64,000 bases of DNA. Source: Marinomonas maritima (lineage in GTDB: Bacteria; Pseudomonadota; Gammaproteobacteria; Pseudomonadales; Marinomonadaceae). The translations under genes were made by a program, and so were the position numbers. Positions 1-8,935 of the stretch are shown piece by piece. The notes beneath the pieces were generated by a model. It made no database searches. It saw only the letters and a list, made by a program, of their open reading frames with translations, and was not told the origin of the DNA. The DNA lies in the NCBI RefSeq assembly GCF_024435075.2, contig NZ_JAMZEG020000001.1, positions 992,001-1,056,000 on the forward strand, read 5' to 3'. Position 1 is the first letter of the stretch; every line of letters begins with the position of its first letter.

Positions 1-413
1 CATTTTTACCGGCTGAGCAGCAAAAAACACTTCGCTTAAGTGAAGTAACAACCGATCTTGTGCTCTTTCCTAAGGGGTTATATACAACCGCTTTTAGTAT
101 TGTAATGAATCCAGATACGTTCGAAGGTCTTAGTAAAAAAGACCAAGAAGCGATCATGAGTGTCTCTGGTGAAAAACTCTCAAGGCTGGCTGGCGCGGCA
201 TGGGGCAAAGCGGATGATGAAGGCATATTAGAAGCCAAAGCGAGTGGTGTTAACGTGGTGTATCTTTCTAAAGAGGATGCACTCGTAAAAGACATGGATG
301 AATTAGAGAAAGGCATAGATCAAGAATGGATTAATTCTGTTTCTGATCGTAAGGTCGATGCAAAAGCGGCGCTTGCTCACTTTAGAAAAAATGTCAGTGA
401 CTTAAGTCAGTAA
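1..413 (+). CDS. TRAP transporter substrate-binding protein, DctP family (3' part only)
   Basis: The reading frame is open from the first bases of the window, so only the C-terminal part (about 137 residues) is present. The segment has the look of the C-terminal lobe of DctP-type periplasmic binding proteins: a strand region reading LVLFPKGLYTTAFSIVMN, followed by helices starting LSKKDQEAIMSVSGE and a charged tail. These proteins capture organic acids for TRAP transporters. The permease genes are not visible; they could lie upstream, outside the window. A strong terminator follows. An internal GTG at 60 is not taken as a start because the upstream frame keeps the same protein character. The substrate cannot be told. 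Confidence 0.8.
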   Translation, partial: FLPAEQQKTLRLSEVTTDLVLFPKGLYTTAFSIVMNPDTFEGLSKKDQEAIMSVSGEKLSRLAGAAWGKADDEGILEAKASGVNVVYLSKEDALVKDMDELEKGIDQEWINSVSDRKVDAKAALAHFRKNVSDLSQ

Positions 414-442
414 ACATTTTCCCTTCTTTTATATTGCAATGT

Positions 443-476
443 AAAAGCCACTATTTAAGTAGATAGTGGCTTTTTT
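443..476. terminator. Bidirectional intrinsic terminator
   Basis: A 12-bp stem (AAAAGCCACTAT with ATAGTGGCTTTT), an 8-base loop and flanking A and T runs. It lies between the convergent TRAP binding-protein gene and the aldolase gene and can serve both strands. Confidence 0.9.
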
Positions 477-484
477 AATGGAAG

Positions 485-1255
485 TTATTGCTTATAGGAA
501 GGATCTTGTTTTTCGATAATGCGTTTCATGGCGGCAAAAACGTCTTCACCCGCACCGTATTTAGGGTCTAATGGCAGAGAGTCTGCGGTGCATTTTCGAC
601 AAATATCTTCAGGAATTTCTCGTACCTTGCCCATGGACATAGACGCCAATTGTACTTCGCACGCGCGATTGACTAACCACATTAGAGAGAAGGCTTGAGC
701 CAATGTCGCCCCCATAATGACAGGGCCGTGGTTGCGAAGCATTAAAATAGGGTTGCCATTGGCGCTGTCTAAAATTCGTTGGCCTTCCTCCATATGAAGG
801 GTGATGCCTTCGAAATCATGGTAAGACACTTTGTCGTAAATTTGTGCGGAGTAGAAATTGCTGTAAGAAATCCCTTCTTCTAAACAACAGACGGCCAATG
901 TCGGCGTCGTATGAACATGCATCACACAATGCGCGTCTTCTACTTTGTCGTGAATGGCGCTGTGAAAGGTAAAACCGGCTGGATTAATCGGCCAATCTGA
1001 ATGACCAATGATATTGCCTTTTAAATCTACTTTTACCAGGTTAGAAGCGGTGACTTCACTGTAATGTAAGCCAAAAGGGTTGATTAAGTAGTGATCATTT
1101 TCTCCAGGTACACGAAGCGAAATGTGGTTGTAAATGGCTTCGTCCCATTTGAGGTAGGCAAAAATCCGATACATGGCGGCTAGGTCTACTCGAGTTTTCC
1201 ACTCGGCATCACTAAATCGACTAGGCTGTTCAAAATAACGCTTTGTTGAAGACAT
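485..1255 (-). CDS. Class II aldolase/adducin family protein
   Basis: A 256-residue protein covering a single class II aldolase/adducin head domain, the fold of L-fuculose-phosphate aldolase and related decarboxylases. A zinc-binding HVH motif is visible at residues 113-115, followed by NHG at 175-177, which fits the third metal histidine. The N-terminal stretch YNHISLRVPG matches the family's phosphate/substrate loop region. It is cytosolic, with no signal peptide. It ends head-to-head with the TRAP binding-protein gene and is not obviously in an operon. In many proteobacteria such proteins sit beside TRAP transporters and act on small hydroxy-acids, but the substrate here is unknown. Confidence 0.85.
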   Translation of the reverse strand: MSSTKRYFEQPSRFSDAEWKTRVDLAAMYRIFAYLKWDEAIYNHISLRVPGENDHYLINPFGLHYSEVTASNLVKVDLKGNIIGHSDWPINPAGFTFHSAIHDKVEDAHCVMHVHTTPTLAVCCLEEGISYSNFYSAQIYDKVSYHDFEGITLHMEEGQRILDSANGNPILMLRNHGPVIMGATLAQAFSLMWLVNRACEVQLASMSMGKVREIPEDICRKCTADSLPLDPKYGAGEDVFAAMKRIIEKQDPSYKQ

Positions 1256-1563
1256 ACTGCTCTCTCTTTATTGTTGTTTATGGATAGGCTAAATAAAAAA
1301 TGGCTTATAAAAAACAACAATAAATATGGTGTGGCTCAATTATTTTTATGTAGCCATGGCAATTATGGGCAGTAAACAACCAAAGTGGCAATGACATAAT
1401 CGAACTTGGTCGTCTCTCTTATAAAAGACGTGACAAAAGCCGAGTGAGGATCAGGAGGTTGGCATGGGGCGTTGCTAACAACCTGATTTTTATAGATGGG
1501 TTAGTTTCTGGAATTGTGTACTTAATCCGACCCCTTAAATAATGGTATTTTAGACAGGGCGTC
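1256..1563. other. Intergenic region, 308 bp, no gene seen
   Basis: The left part should hold the promoter of the aldolase gene. Around 1456-1490 there is an imperfect hairpin (AGGTTG with CAACCT, a three-base bulge, then TTTTTA), possibly an old terminator. At about 1515-1540 the string TACTTAATCCGACCCC resembles end sequences left by some insertion or repeat elements, but no transposase fragment could be read on either strand. Confidence 0.4.
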
Positions 1564-2055
1564 CTATTTTTTTGAATATCTTCCACGCTGATTGTCAGAC
1601 ATGCTGTTACGATAATTTTTTGTCTTGCCGTGCTCAGCCGCTTTCAGCGCCTGTTTTTCTCGTACACGTTCAGCATCTTCGAAACTCAGTTCAGCGGGTT
1701 CGCGAGGTGTCTGGCCTTCAGGGATAATCCGCTTTCTGGGTGGCAGTTCAAATTGCTCAGAGGAAACCCGAGGCAAATTTTTATATTTATACAGATAGAA
1801 AATTTCAACTTTCTCCCGCGCCCAATCTGTTTTCTTGAGAAATTTCACACTGGATTCAATGCTCGGGTTAGTCTTTAAACAGTTGATGTTCAGATAAGCG
1901 TAGAGAATCTCAAAACCGTAATGATCAACTATCTGGGTGAGCAGTTCTTGTAAACCCAGACCGTGTAGGGGATTGTTTGTGTAGTTGATCTCGTCGTTCA
2001 TAAAAATGTCCGGTAATAAGTCGAAAGTTTGAAAAGTATCAGAACGCGTCATCAT
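1564..2055 (-). CDS. VF530-type (DUF2132) DNA-binding protein with basic C-terminal tail
   Basis: Residues about 25-90 match the VF530 family: NNPLHGLGLQELLTQIVDHYG, then INCLKTNPSIESSVKFLKKT and WAREKVEIFYLY. These are small alpha-helical proteins whose Vibrio fischeri member has a DNA-binding-like structure; the physiological role is not known. Usual family members are about 70-90 residues. This one is 163 residues because of a C-terminal extension from about residue 95 that is rich in Lys, Arg and Glu and ends in RGRYSKK, probably disordered and nucleic-acid binding. It is transcribed alone, divergent from the NAD(P)H-hydrate repair gene. Confidence 0.85.
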   Translation of the reverse strand: MMTRSDTFQTFDLLPDIFMNDEINYTNNPLHGLGLQELLTQIVDHYGFEILYAYLNINCLKTNPSIESSVKFLKKTDWAREKVEIFYLYKYKNLPRVSSEQFELPPRKRIIPEGQTPREPAELSFEDAERVREKQALKAAEHGKTKNYRNSMSDNQRGRYSKK

Positions 2056-2213
2056 ACCTGTGACGGCTTAGACAATATAGTAAAGCCTAGTTTTAGCTAG
2101 GGTTAAAATACGCTATAGACTGCCATCCTGATGAACGAATAACGGTTGGTTTTAAGAGCAGCATTTCTTATAAAATAGAAAAATAAAGCTAAAAAGAGAA
2201 AGGTAGAAAGTTA

Positions 2214-3755
2214 ATGGAGCACAGACATAAGCAATCCCCCTCATTCCTTTTGACGGCAAACGAAATGAGCAGAGCAGATCAAGCGGCTGTCATGGCTGGT
2301 ATACCGGCCATGGATTTGATGGCCGCCGCTGGCAAAACGGTGGCAGACGCCGTGGTGAATCACTGGTCAAAACGATCCGTATTGGTACTTTGTGGCCCGG
2401 GCAATAATGGTGGAGATGGCTTTGTGGTGGCGCAGCATTTGCGCTTGATTGGATGGCCAGTTCGTCTCGCTTTTTTAGGTTCTGTTGATACTTTTTCAAC
2501 GGAAGCGGCGCATTTTTATCAGGCTTGGCAAGGCGAAGTCGACACCTTTTCAACAGACTTACTCGATCAAACAGAGTTAGTCATAGACGCCATGTTTGGT
2601 GCAGGTTTATCTCGCCCTTTAGAAGGTAAAGCCCGTGACATGGTAGACGCCATGATAGCGCGCAAACTACCGGTTTGTGCGATAGATGTCCCTAGTGGTG
2701 TTGATGGTACAACGGGCGCAACATTGGGGCAGGTGGCTTCAGCGGAATTAACCGTGACGTTTTTTCGTAAAAAGCCCGGACATATACTGTTTCCTGGCCG
2801 AGCGCTGTGCGGTGAACTTGTTGTTGCGGATATCGGTATTCCTGTGACTGTGCTGGACGAGTTAAATCTTCAAAAATGGGAAAATAGCCCAGAGCTTTGG
2901 TATCGAGATTATCCTTGGCCACGATTGGATGGGCATAAGTTTCATCGCGGACATGCTGTGGTCTATGGCGGTGAAACACTCACTGGAGCCAGTCGTTTAA
3001 CGGCTCGAAGCGCCATGCGTATAGGCGCTGGTTTGGTTACTTTGGCGGCGCCTATTAAGGCTTGGGCTGTGTATGCTACGGCATTGACTGGCGTGATGGT
3101 GGCGAAATTAGAACTTAGTCAAGAGTCGGAAGATTTTGAAGAGTTGTTATTAGATTCTCGACATAATGCCATTGCCGTGGGACCGGGAGCCGGTTTGGCG
3201 GGGTTTGAAAGTATTCGCACACGTAAAATCGTTTTGACGGCACTTTCTACAGGTCGCGCGACGGTGTTGGATGCCGATGCACTCAGTGCCTTTGCAAACG
3301 ATCCACAAACGCTGTTTGACGCCATTGTTGGACCTTGTGTGATGACGCCTCATGAAGGAGAGTTCGCGCGTTTGTTTCCTTCCCTCAATAAAAGTCACGC
3401 TCAGGACAAATTGTCTCGGGCTCGACTTGCCGCCAAACAAAGTGGCGCTGTCGTGGTATTGAAAGGCGCAGATACGGTAATTGCGTCGCCAGACGAACGA
3501 GCGATGATTAACGCCAACGCCCCTGCGGAGCTTGCAACAGGTGGATCAGGCGATGTATTAGCAGGGTTTATTGTTGGGCTGTTAGCGCAAGGGTTTGAGC
3601 CTTTTTATGCCGCTGCCGCCGCAGTTTGGCTGCACGGTGAAGTGGGCAATGAAGTTGGCGTGGGGCTGATCGCAGAAGATTTGCCTGAATGTTTGCCTAA
3701 GGTATTGTCCGCTTTTAAACGGCAATATTTCCCGACAAAAAATAATGGTAAATAA
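2214..3755 (+). CDS. nnr: Bifunctional NAD(P)H-hydrate repair enzyme (epimerase plus ADP-dependent dehydratase)
   Basis: A 513-residue fusion of the YjeF_N epimerase domain (about residues 10-215) and the carbohydrate-kinase-like dehydratase domain (about 235-505). It repairs hydrated NADH and NADPH: the first domain interconverts R and S epimers, the second dehydrates the S form using ADP. Visible motifs are GPGNNGGDG near residue 60, VIDAMFGAG and AIDVPSGVDG in the first half, and TPHEGEFARL, VVLKGADTVIA and ELATGGSGDVLAG in the second. The length is normal. In many gammaproteobacteria it precedes tsaE and amiB; here it stands alone and is closed by its own terminator. Confidence 0.96.
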   Translation: MEHRHKQSPSFLLTANEMSRADQAAVMAGIPAMDLMAAAGKTVADAVVNHWSKRSVLVLCGPGNNGGDGFVVAQHLRLIGWPVRLAFLGSVDTFSTEAAHFYQAWQGEVDTFSTDLLDQTELVIDAMFGAGLSRPLEGKARDMVDAMIARKLPVCAIDVPSGVDGTTGATLGQVASAELTVTFFRKKPGHILFPGRALCGELVVADIGIPVTVLDELNLQKWENSPELWYRDYPWPRLDGHKFHRGHAVVYGGETLTGASRLTARSAMRIGAGLVTLAAPIKAWAVYATALTGVMVAKLELSQESEDFEELLLDSRHNAIAVGPGAGLAGFESIRTRKIVLTALSTGRATVLDADALSAFANDPQTLFDAIVGPCVMTPHEGEFARLFPSLNKSHAQDKLSRARLAAKQSGAVVVLKGADTVIASPDERAMINANAPAELATGGSGDVLAGFIVGLLAQGFEPFYAAAAAVWLHGEVGNEVGVGLIAEDLPECLPKVLSAFKRQYFPTKNNGK

Positions 3756-3766
3756 ACAGTAGAAAG

Positions 3767-3825
3767 AAAAAAGCCTTTGTCCTACGAATTGCTTTTGCAT
3801 CACAACAGTAGGAAAAGGCTTTTTC
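3767..3825 (+). terminator. Intrinsic terminator after nnr
   Basis: The inverted repeat AAAAAGCCTTTGTCCTAC ... GTAGGAAAAGGCTTTTT ends in a T run. It lies between convergent nnr and the formaldehyde dehydrogenase gene and probably works for both. Confidence 0.85.
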
Positions 3826-3848
3826 GGTATTAGTGTATTGGTCGCTTT

Positions 3849-5042
3849 TTAACTCACCATTTTGTGTGGGTCAATCACGAATTTCTTCGCGGCGCCACCA
3901 TCAAAATCGGCGTAACCTTGTGGTGCTTGATCCAGAGATATCATCTGCACGTTCACCGCTTTAGCAATATCAATTTTATCAAACAAAATGGCTTGCATCA
4001 GCTGGCGGTGATACTTCATAACTGGACATTGACCCGTATGAAGGGAATGAGATTTCGCCCAACCAAGACCAAAACGCATGCTCAAGCTGCCTTGTTGTGC
4101 CGCGCTGTCTACTGCACCAGGGTCTTCAGTAACGTATAGGCCTGGGATGCCAATTTGTCCACCCGCGCGAGTCATCTGCATGGCAGAGTTTAAGACAATC
4201 GCTGGTGATTCTTGATGATGGTCGCAGCCACATGCATGGGCTTCAAAACCAACGCAGTCAACAAACGCATCCACTTCACGATCACCCAGAATGGCTTCGA
4301 TTTTGTCTTGGATGTCGCCTTCTTGTTTAAGATCGATGGTCTCACAACCAAAAGAGCGCGCTTGATTCAGTCTGTCTTCGACCATATCGCCAACAATCAC
4401 ACAGGCCGCCCCTAATAAATGCGCAGACGCGGCCGCAGCCAAACCAACAGGCCCAGCGCCAGCAATATAAACGGTAGAGCCCGGTCCAACACCAGCGGTT
4501 ATGCAACCGTGGAAACCCGTAGGAAGAATGTCAGAAAGCAAGGTTAGGCTTTGGATTTTCTCCAGTGCTTGATCCGCATCTGGGAATTTCAACAGATTGA
4601 AATCTGCGTAGGGCACCATGACATAGTCGGCCTGTCCGCCAACCCAGCCGCCCATATCTACGTAACCATACGCGGCACCTGGGCGAGCTGGGTTTACGTT
4701 CAAACAGATGCCTGTTTTGCCTTCTTTACAGCTGCGGCAACGGCCACAGGCAATATTGAATGGCACAGATACTAGGTCTCCAACCTTGATGAATTCTACA
4801 TCACGGCCACATTCAATGACTTCACCTGTGATTTCATGACCCAGTACTAAGCCTTTTTCAGCGGTCGTTCTGCCTCGTACCATGTGTTGATCACTGCCAC
4901 AGATATTCGTAGTGACCACTTTTAGGATAACGCCATGGTCACAGCGTCGTTTGCCAATGGCCAGTTCAGGGAAAGGGATTGCCTCGACTTTAACCGTGCC
5001 ATTACCTTGATAAATGACGCCTCGGTTTGCATGATTACTCAT
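3849..5042 (-). CDS. fdhA: Glutathione-independent, zinc-dependent formaldehyde dehydrogenase
   Basis: A medium-chain dehydrogenase of the Pseudomonas putida formaldehyde dismutase/dehydrogenase type, oxidising formaldehyde to formate with tightly bound NAD. Catalytic zinc ligands C48 (ICGSDQH) and H69 (GHE) and the structural zinc cysteines C99, C102, C105 and C113 are present, as is the Rossmann motif GAGPVG. The start chosen is the ATG at 5042 (MSNHAN), 397 residues, because AAAAAGGA lies just upstream; an in-frame ATG 42 bases earlier has no such site and adds residues the family lacks. It stands alone. The formate product would link it to formate dehydrogenase, whose accessory gene fdhD is about 18 kb away. 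Confidence 0.93.
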   Translation of the reverse strand: MSNHANRGVIYQGNGTVKVEAIPFPELAIGKRRCDHGVILKVVTTNICGSDQHMVRGRTTAEKGLVLGHEITGEVIECGRDVEFIKVGDLVSVPFNIACGRCRSCKEGKTGICLNVNPARPGAAYGYVDMGGWVGGQADYVMVPYADFNLLKFPDADQALEKIQSLTLLSDILPTGFHGCITAGVGPGSTVYIAGAGPVGLAAAASAHLLGAACVIVGDMVEDRLNQARSFGCETIDLKQEGDIQDKIEAILGDREVDAFVDCVGFEAHACGCDHHQESPAIVLNSAMQMTRAGGQIGIPGLYVTEDPGAVDSAAQQGSLSMRFGLGWAKSHSLHTGQCPVMKYHRQLMQAILFDKIDIAKAVNVQMISLDQAPQGYADFDGGAAKKFVIDPHKMVS

Positions 5043-5204
5043 AACGATATCCTTTTTAGCGGTTGTTTTTATTGTTGAATCCAATCGGTTATTTTGTCAC
5101 CAGCAGTAAAAAGGATGGGTCTTTGAACGACCTATAAGTATTCTGAAAACGACGTCATTTAAATTAATTGATGCAGTTCCTTATTTCCTTCGCCTTTTCT
5201 TTTG

Positions 5205-6086
5205 CTAGGAATAAGTATTAATGAGCACATCCAACATGGCGGCGGCCGCGATGGAAAGATTGGATCGTGGCTGACAGATGACACCAACGCGACAATGGAT
5301 TTCAGGTTGAATCACGGGACGAATAAGCGCCCCTTGTTCGATGGCTTGTTGGCGACAGATAGACGGCACAACTGCCACGCCCATGCCTTCGCTGACCATA
5401 CGTCCGACGGTCGCCAATTGGTGTGCGTCAAACGCCACGGTCAGTTCGATGCCAGCATCATTCAGCGAGCTTTCTATTAGGGCGCGAACACTGGAAGGGC
5501 GTTGTAAGGTAATAAAGTCATATTTTAAAAGCGCTCGCCAAGGAATGGTGTCTTGTTCTTCCAAAGGGTGATCTTTGGGTAAAATCGCGATGAACCTGTC
5601 ATCGTAAAGCGGGTAAAAAGACAAGTCTAAAAGATTGGCAGGCTCAAAGGATATTCCCAGCTCCACCTGATTGTTGCGCACCATTTCAACCACGATATCC
5701 GATAGTACATCGTCAATCGCCACCTGAATATTTGGGTAAGATTCGTGGTAATTACGAATGGCTTTTGGCAATAATGACGCCGCAAAAGAAGGCATGGACG
5801 CGATGGCAATTTTGCCCAATTGCAAGGCAAAACGTTGTTTCATTTCGTCTTCGGCATTTTCCCATTGCGCCAATAATCGCCTTGCGATAGGAACGAGTGC
5901 TTCGCCTTCTGGTGTCAATGCAATGTGGCGCGTGGTTCGAGTGAAAAGTTTTCCCCCTAAATTTTCCTCAAGGCTTTTTATCGATAAGCTCAAAGCGGGT
6001 TGAGATAAATGCAATTGAGTCGCCGCGCTGGCAAAACTCATGGACTGGGCGACGGCTAAAAAGGCTTTCACTTGTTTGATGTTCAT
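5205..6086 (-). CDS. LysR-family transcriptional regulator, divergent from the ketoacid operon
   Basis: A 293-residue protein with the standard LysR layout: N-terminal winged helix-turn-helix (about 1-60, with FASAATQLHLSQPALSLSIK) and a periplasmic-binding-like effector domain (about 90-290). It is divergent from the CoA-transferase operon; the gap of about 125 bp is very AT-rich and contains interrupted palindromes such as ATTATTAATAAAT that could be LysR sites. From its position it most likely controls that operon in response to a short-chain ketoacid or its CoA ester, and itself. The effector is not predictable from sequence alone. Confidence 0.93.
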   Translation of the reverse strand: MNIKQVKAFLAVAQSMSFASAATQLHLSQPALSLSIKSLEENLGGKLFTRTTRHIALTPEGEALVPIARRLLAQWENAEDEMKQRFALQLGKIAIASMPSFAASLLPKAIRNYHESYPNIQVAIDDVLSDIVVEMVRNNQVELGISFEPANLLDLSFYPLYDDRFIAILPKDHPLEEQDTIPWRALLKYDFITLQRPSSVRALIESSLNDAGIELTVAFDAHQLATVGRMVSEGMGVAVVPSICRQQAIEQGALIRPVIQPEIHCRVGVICQPRSNLSIAAAAMLDVLINTYS

Positions 6087-6211
6087 TTAGTGTTCTTCAC
6101 AAAAGTTATTCATTTAAAAAAATTATTAATAAATAGAAAAAACAAATTTAATTAATTTATAGCCATGAGTCAAACTGGACAGCAATCAAAAATAATAATG
6201 AGGAAATGACA

Positions 6212-6916
6212 ATGGCAGGTTTTGACAAAGTGGTCGCTTCTTATGAAGACGCCATGATTGGGCTAGAAGACGGTATGACGGTTCTTGCTGGTGGCTTTGG
6301 TTTGTGCGGCATTCCTGAAAATCTGATTGCAGAAATCAAACGCAAAGGCACGAAGGGTTTAACTGTTGTGTCTAACAACTGCGGTGTCGATGGATTTGGT
6401 TTGGGTATTTTGCTTGAAGACAGACAAATTCGGAAAATGGTGTCGTCTTATGTTGGCGAAAATGCCTTATTCGAAAAACAGTTATTAAATGGTGAGCTTG
6501 AAGTGGAACTGACACCTCAAGGCACCTTGGCTGAAAAAATGCGTGCTGGTGGTGCTGGCATTCCTGCTTTTTATACCGCAACGGGTGTGGGTACGCCTGT
6601 CGCGGAAGGCAAAGAAACAAAAGTGTTTGATGGTCGTGAATATCTGATGGAAAAAGCCATTGTTGGCGATTTCGCCATTGTAAAAGGCTGGAAAGCCGAC
6701 CGTTATGGCAATGTGGTTTATCGTCATACGGCGCAAAATTTTAATCCTCTTGCGGCGACCGCTGGCAAGATCACCGTGGTAGAAGTGGAAGAAATTGTTG
6801 AGGTCGGTGAATTAGACCCAGCGCACATTCACACGCCAGGCATTTATGTGGATCGAGTTGTGCTTGGCACCTTTGAAAAACGCATAGAAAAAAGAACCGT
6901 TAAACCAACAGAATAA
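6212..6916 (+). CDS. scoA: 3-oxoacid CoA-transferase subunit A
   Basis: The alpha subunit (234 residues) of a succinyl-CoA:3-ketoacid CoA-transferase (SCOT) type enzyme, which moves CoA from succinyl-CoA or acetyl-CoA to acetoacetate or similar acids. The CoA-binding motif GGFGLCGIPENLI is near residue 30, and FNPLAATAGKITVVEVEE is typical of the C-terminal half. The ATG at 6212 is preferred over the ATG at 6206 because GAGGA lies about seven bases from it and almost touches the other. It leads an operon with scoB, the thiolase and an AtoE-type transporter. AtoD or a beta-ketoadipate transferase are alternatives, but no aromatic-degradation genes are nearby. Confidence 0.93.
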   Translation: MAGFDKVVASYEDAMIGLEDGMTVLAGGFGLCGIPENLIAEIKRKGTKGLTVVSNNCGVDGFGLGILLEDRQIRKMVSSYVGENALFEKQLLNGELEVELTPQGTLAEKMRAGGAGIPAFYTATGVGTPVAEGKETKVFDGREYLMEKAIVGDFAIVKGWKADRYGNVVYRHTAQNFNPLAATAGKITVVEVEEIVEVGELDPAHIHTPGIYVDRVVLGTFEKRIEKRTVKPTE

Positions 6917-6932
6917 AAATAGAGGTTTTTGT

Positions 6933-7592
6933 ATGTCACTGACAAGAGAGCAAATGGCACAACGTGTTGCCCAAGAATTACAAGACGGTTTTTACGTCAA
7001 CTTAGGCATCGGTATTCCTACTTTAGTTGCCAATTTCGTTCCGCATAATATGGACGTCATGTTGCAGTCTGAAAATGGCCTGCTTGGAATGGGGGAATTT
7101 CCAACGGAAGAAACCATAGACGCTGACATGATTAACGCAGGCAAACAAACCGTTACGACGGTTAAAGGGGCATCCATTTTTTCATCGGCTGAATCTTTCG
7201 CCATGATTCGTGGTGGCCATGTGGATTTAACCGTATTGGGTGCGTTCGAAGTCGATGTGAATGGCAATATTGCGTCGTGGATGATTCCAAATAAATTGAT
7301 CAAAGGCATGGGCGGCGCGATGGATTTAGTGGCAGGCGCGGACAATATCATTGTCACCATGACGCACGCTTCTAAAACAGGTGAATCTAAGTTGTTATCT
7401 GAGTGCAGTTTGCCGTTAACAGGCAAAGGCTGCATTAAGAAAGTTTTAACGGATCTGGCGTGGTTAGAAATAGAAGACGGTGCTTTTGTTCTAAAAGAGA
7501 GGGCGCCGGGTGTGACGGTTGAGGAAATTATTGAGAAAACCCAAGGTAAGCTCATTGTTCCCGATCATGTGCCTGAAATGGTCTTTGCCTAA
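6933..7592 (+). CDS. scoB: 3-oxoacid CoA-transferase subunit B
   Basis: The beta subunit (219 residues) of the CoA-transferase. The catalytic glutamate that forms the thioester intermediate is E47 in the motif SENGLLGMG. The glycine-rich motif YVNLGIGIPT near residue 21 is also standard. It begins 16 bases after scoA with GAGGTTTTT as ribosome-binding site, so the two subunits are made together. A long open frame on the opposite strand within this gene is a shadow. Confidence 0.95.
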   Translation: MSLTREQMAQRVAQELQDGFYVNLGIGIPTLVANFVPHNMDVMLQSENGLLGMGEFPTEETIDADMINAGKQTVTTVKGASIFSSAESFAMIRGGHVDLTVLGAFEVDVNGNIASWMIPNKLIKGMGGAMDLVAGADNIIVTMTHASKTGESKLLSECSLPLTGKGCIKKVLTDLAWLEIEDGAFVLKERAPGVTVEEIIEKTQGKLIVPDHVPEMVFA

Positions 7593-7639
7593 TAAAACAT
7601 AGAACAATAAATAGAATTTAATATTGAGGAGCGGATCAA

Positions 7640-8815
7640 ATGAAAGCTGTCATCGTTGCTGCGGCAAGAACGCCCATTGGTGCCTTTAATGGCGCTTTAT
7701 CTTCTTTAAGTGCTGTGCAACTTGGTACTCAATTGTTGTCTGGTATGTTGGCCAAACAACCACTTCTGAAAGACAACATAGACGAAGTCATTTTAGGTCA
7801 GGTGCTGGCAGCAGGCTGTGGTCAGAACCCAGCTCGTCAAACCGCCATACATGCAGGTTTACCAAAACAAGTCTCCGCTATGACGATTAATAAAGTCTGT
7901 GGTTCTGGTTTAAAGGCCGTGCAATTGGCCGCTCAAGCCATATTGAACGGTGATGCCAACATGGTTGTTGCGGGCGGACAAGAAAGCATGAGCCAAGCGG
8001 CACATGTGTTGCCGAACAGTCGATCTGGCAAAAAAATGGGTAACTGGGAATTATTGGATTCCATGGTGACCGACGGTTTGTGGGATGCGTTTAACGATTA
8101 TCACATGGGTCAAACGGCGGAAAATATCGCTTCTCGTTGGGATATTAGCCGACAAGAGCAAGATACCTTTGCGGCCTACTCTCAACAAAAAGCCACGCAA
8201 GCACAAGCAGCGGGTCGTTTTGTTGAAGAAATTTTTCCTATTGCCGTGCCACAACGTAAAGGCGAACCCGTGATGGTTGATGCTGACGAACAGATTCGTC
8301 CAGCGACCAGTATTGAGTCTTTAGGAAAATTGCGTCCTGCTTTTGCGAAAGAAGGCACGGTTACTGCGGGTAATGCCTCGACGTTAAACGATGGCGCTGC
8401 CATGGTGGTCGTGACGTCTGATGTGGAAGCGAAGCGTTTGGGTTTGCCTATTATAGCGGTTATTGAAGCAGCAAGTTCGGCGGGTGTGAACCCTGACGTT
8501 ATGGGGACAGGCCCCATTGCTGCCACGCAAAAAGTGCTTAATAAAGTGAATTGGAGCGTCGCGGATTTGGATTTGATCGAAGCCAATGAAGCCTTTGCGG
8601 TGCAAGCTTTGTGTGTGAATAAAGAGCTCGGGCTAGACAGCGAAAAAGTGAATGTGAATGGCGGAGCGGTAGCGCTTGGTCATCCGATTGGTGCATCTGG
8701 TTGTCGCATTTTGGTCTCATTGCTTCATGAAATGCAGCGACAGGATCTTAAAAAAGGACTGGCTACGTTATGCATTGGCGGCGGAATGGGTGTTGCCATG
8801 TTGGTCTCTCGTTAG
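7640..8815 (+). CDS. atoB: Acetyl-CoA C-acetyltransferase (thiolase II)
   Basis: A 391-residue biosynthetic/degradative thiolase that cleaves acetoacetyl-CoA to two acetyl-CoA. The nucleophilic cysteine is C87 in NKVCGSGLKAV; the histidine motif GGAVALGHPIGASG and the second cysteine in TLCIGGGMG are both present. A GAGGAG ribosome-binding site precedes the ATG. Together with scoAB it completes acetoacetate breakdown to acetyl-CoA. A weak terminator-like hairpin follows before the transporter gene. Confidence 0.96.
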   Translation: MKAVIVAAARTPIGAFNGALSSLSAVQLGTQLLSGMLAKQPLLKDNIDEVILGQVLAAGCGQNPARQTAIHAGLPKQVSAMTINKVCGSGLKAVQLAAQAILNGDANMVVAGGQESMSQAAHVLPNSRSGKKMGNWELLDSMVTDGLWDAFNDYHMGQTAENIASRWDISRQEQDTFAAYSQQKATQAQAAGRFVEEIFPIAVPQRKGEPVMVDADEQIRPATSIESLGKLRPAFAKEGTVTAGNASTLNDGAAMVVVTSDVEAKRLGLPIIAVIEAASSAGVNPDVMGTGPIAATQKVLNKVNWSVADLDLIEANEAFAVQALCVNKELGLDSEKVNVNGGAVALGHPIGASGCRILVSLLHEMQRQDLKKGLATLCIGGGMGVAMLVSR

Positions 8816-8844
8816 CGTTATGGGTAAGCAATAAATGTCGTCGC

Positions 8845-8874
8845 AAAAAGGGGATCTCTAGAGATGCCCTTTTA
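8845..8874 (+). terminator. Hairpin between atoB and the AtoE-type gene, possible partial terminator
   Basis: AAAAGGGGATCTC pairs with GAGATGCCCTTTT with one mismatch and a very small loop, followed by a short T run. It lies inside the operon, so it may only reduce downstream transcription. Confidence 0.6.
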
Positions 8875-8935
8875 GCTTTTTCATACAATGGAAAAGCATT
8901 AATAAAAAACATAAATATAATAATAGGATAAATTG

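Noticed and set aside
1515..1545. Insertion-sequence remnant (TACTTAATCCGACCCC)
   Set aside because: Only a short string with no terminal repeat or transposase fragment; kept as a note in the intergenic entry only.
5042..5084. Upstream start for the formaldehyde dehydrogenase gene
   Set aside because: No ribosome-binding site, and the extra 14 residues are not typical of the family.
6992..7555. 187-codon open frame on the minus strand inside scoB
   Set aside because: It lies wholly within a gene with clear catalytic motifs, has no ribosome-binding site and has the residue make-up of a shadow frame.
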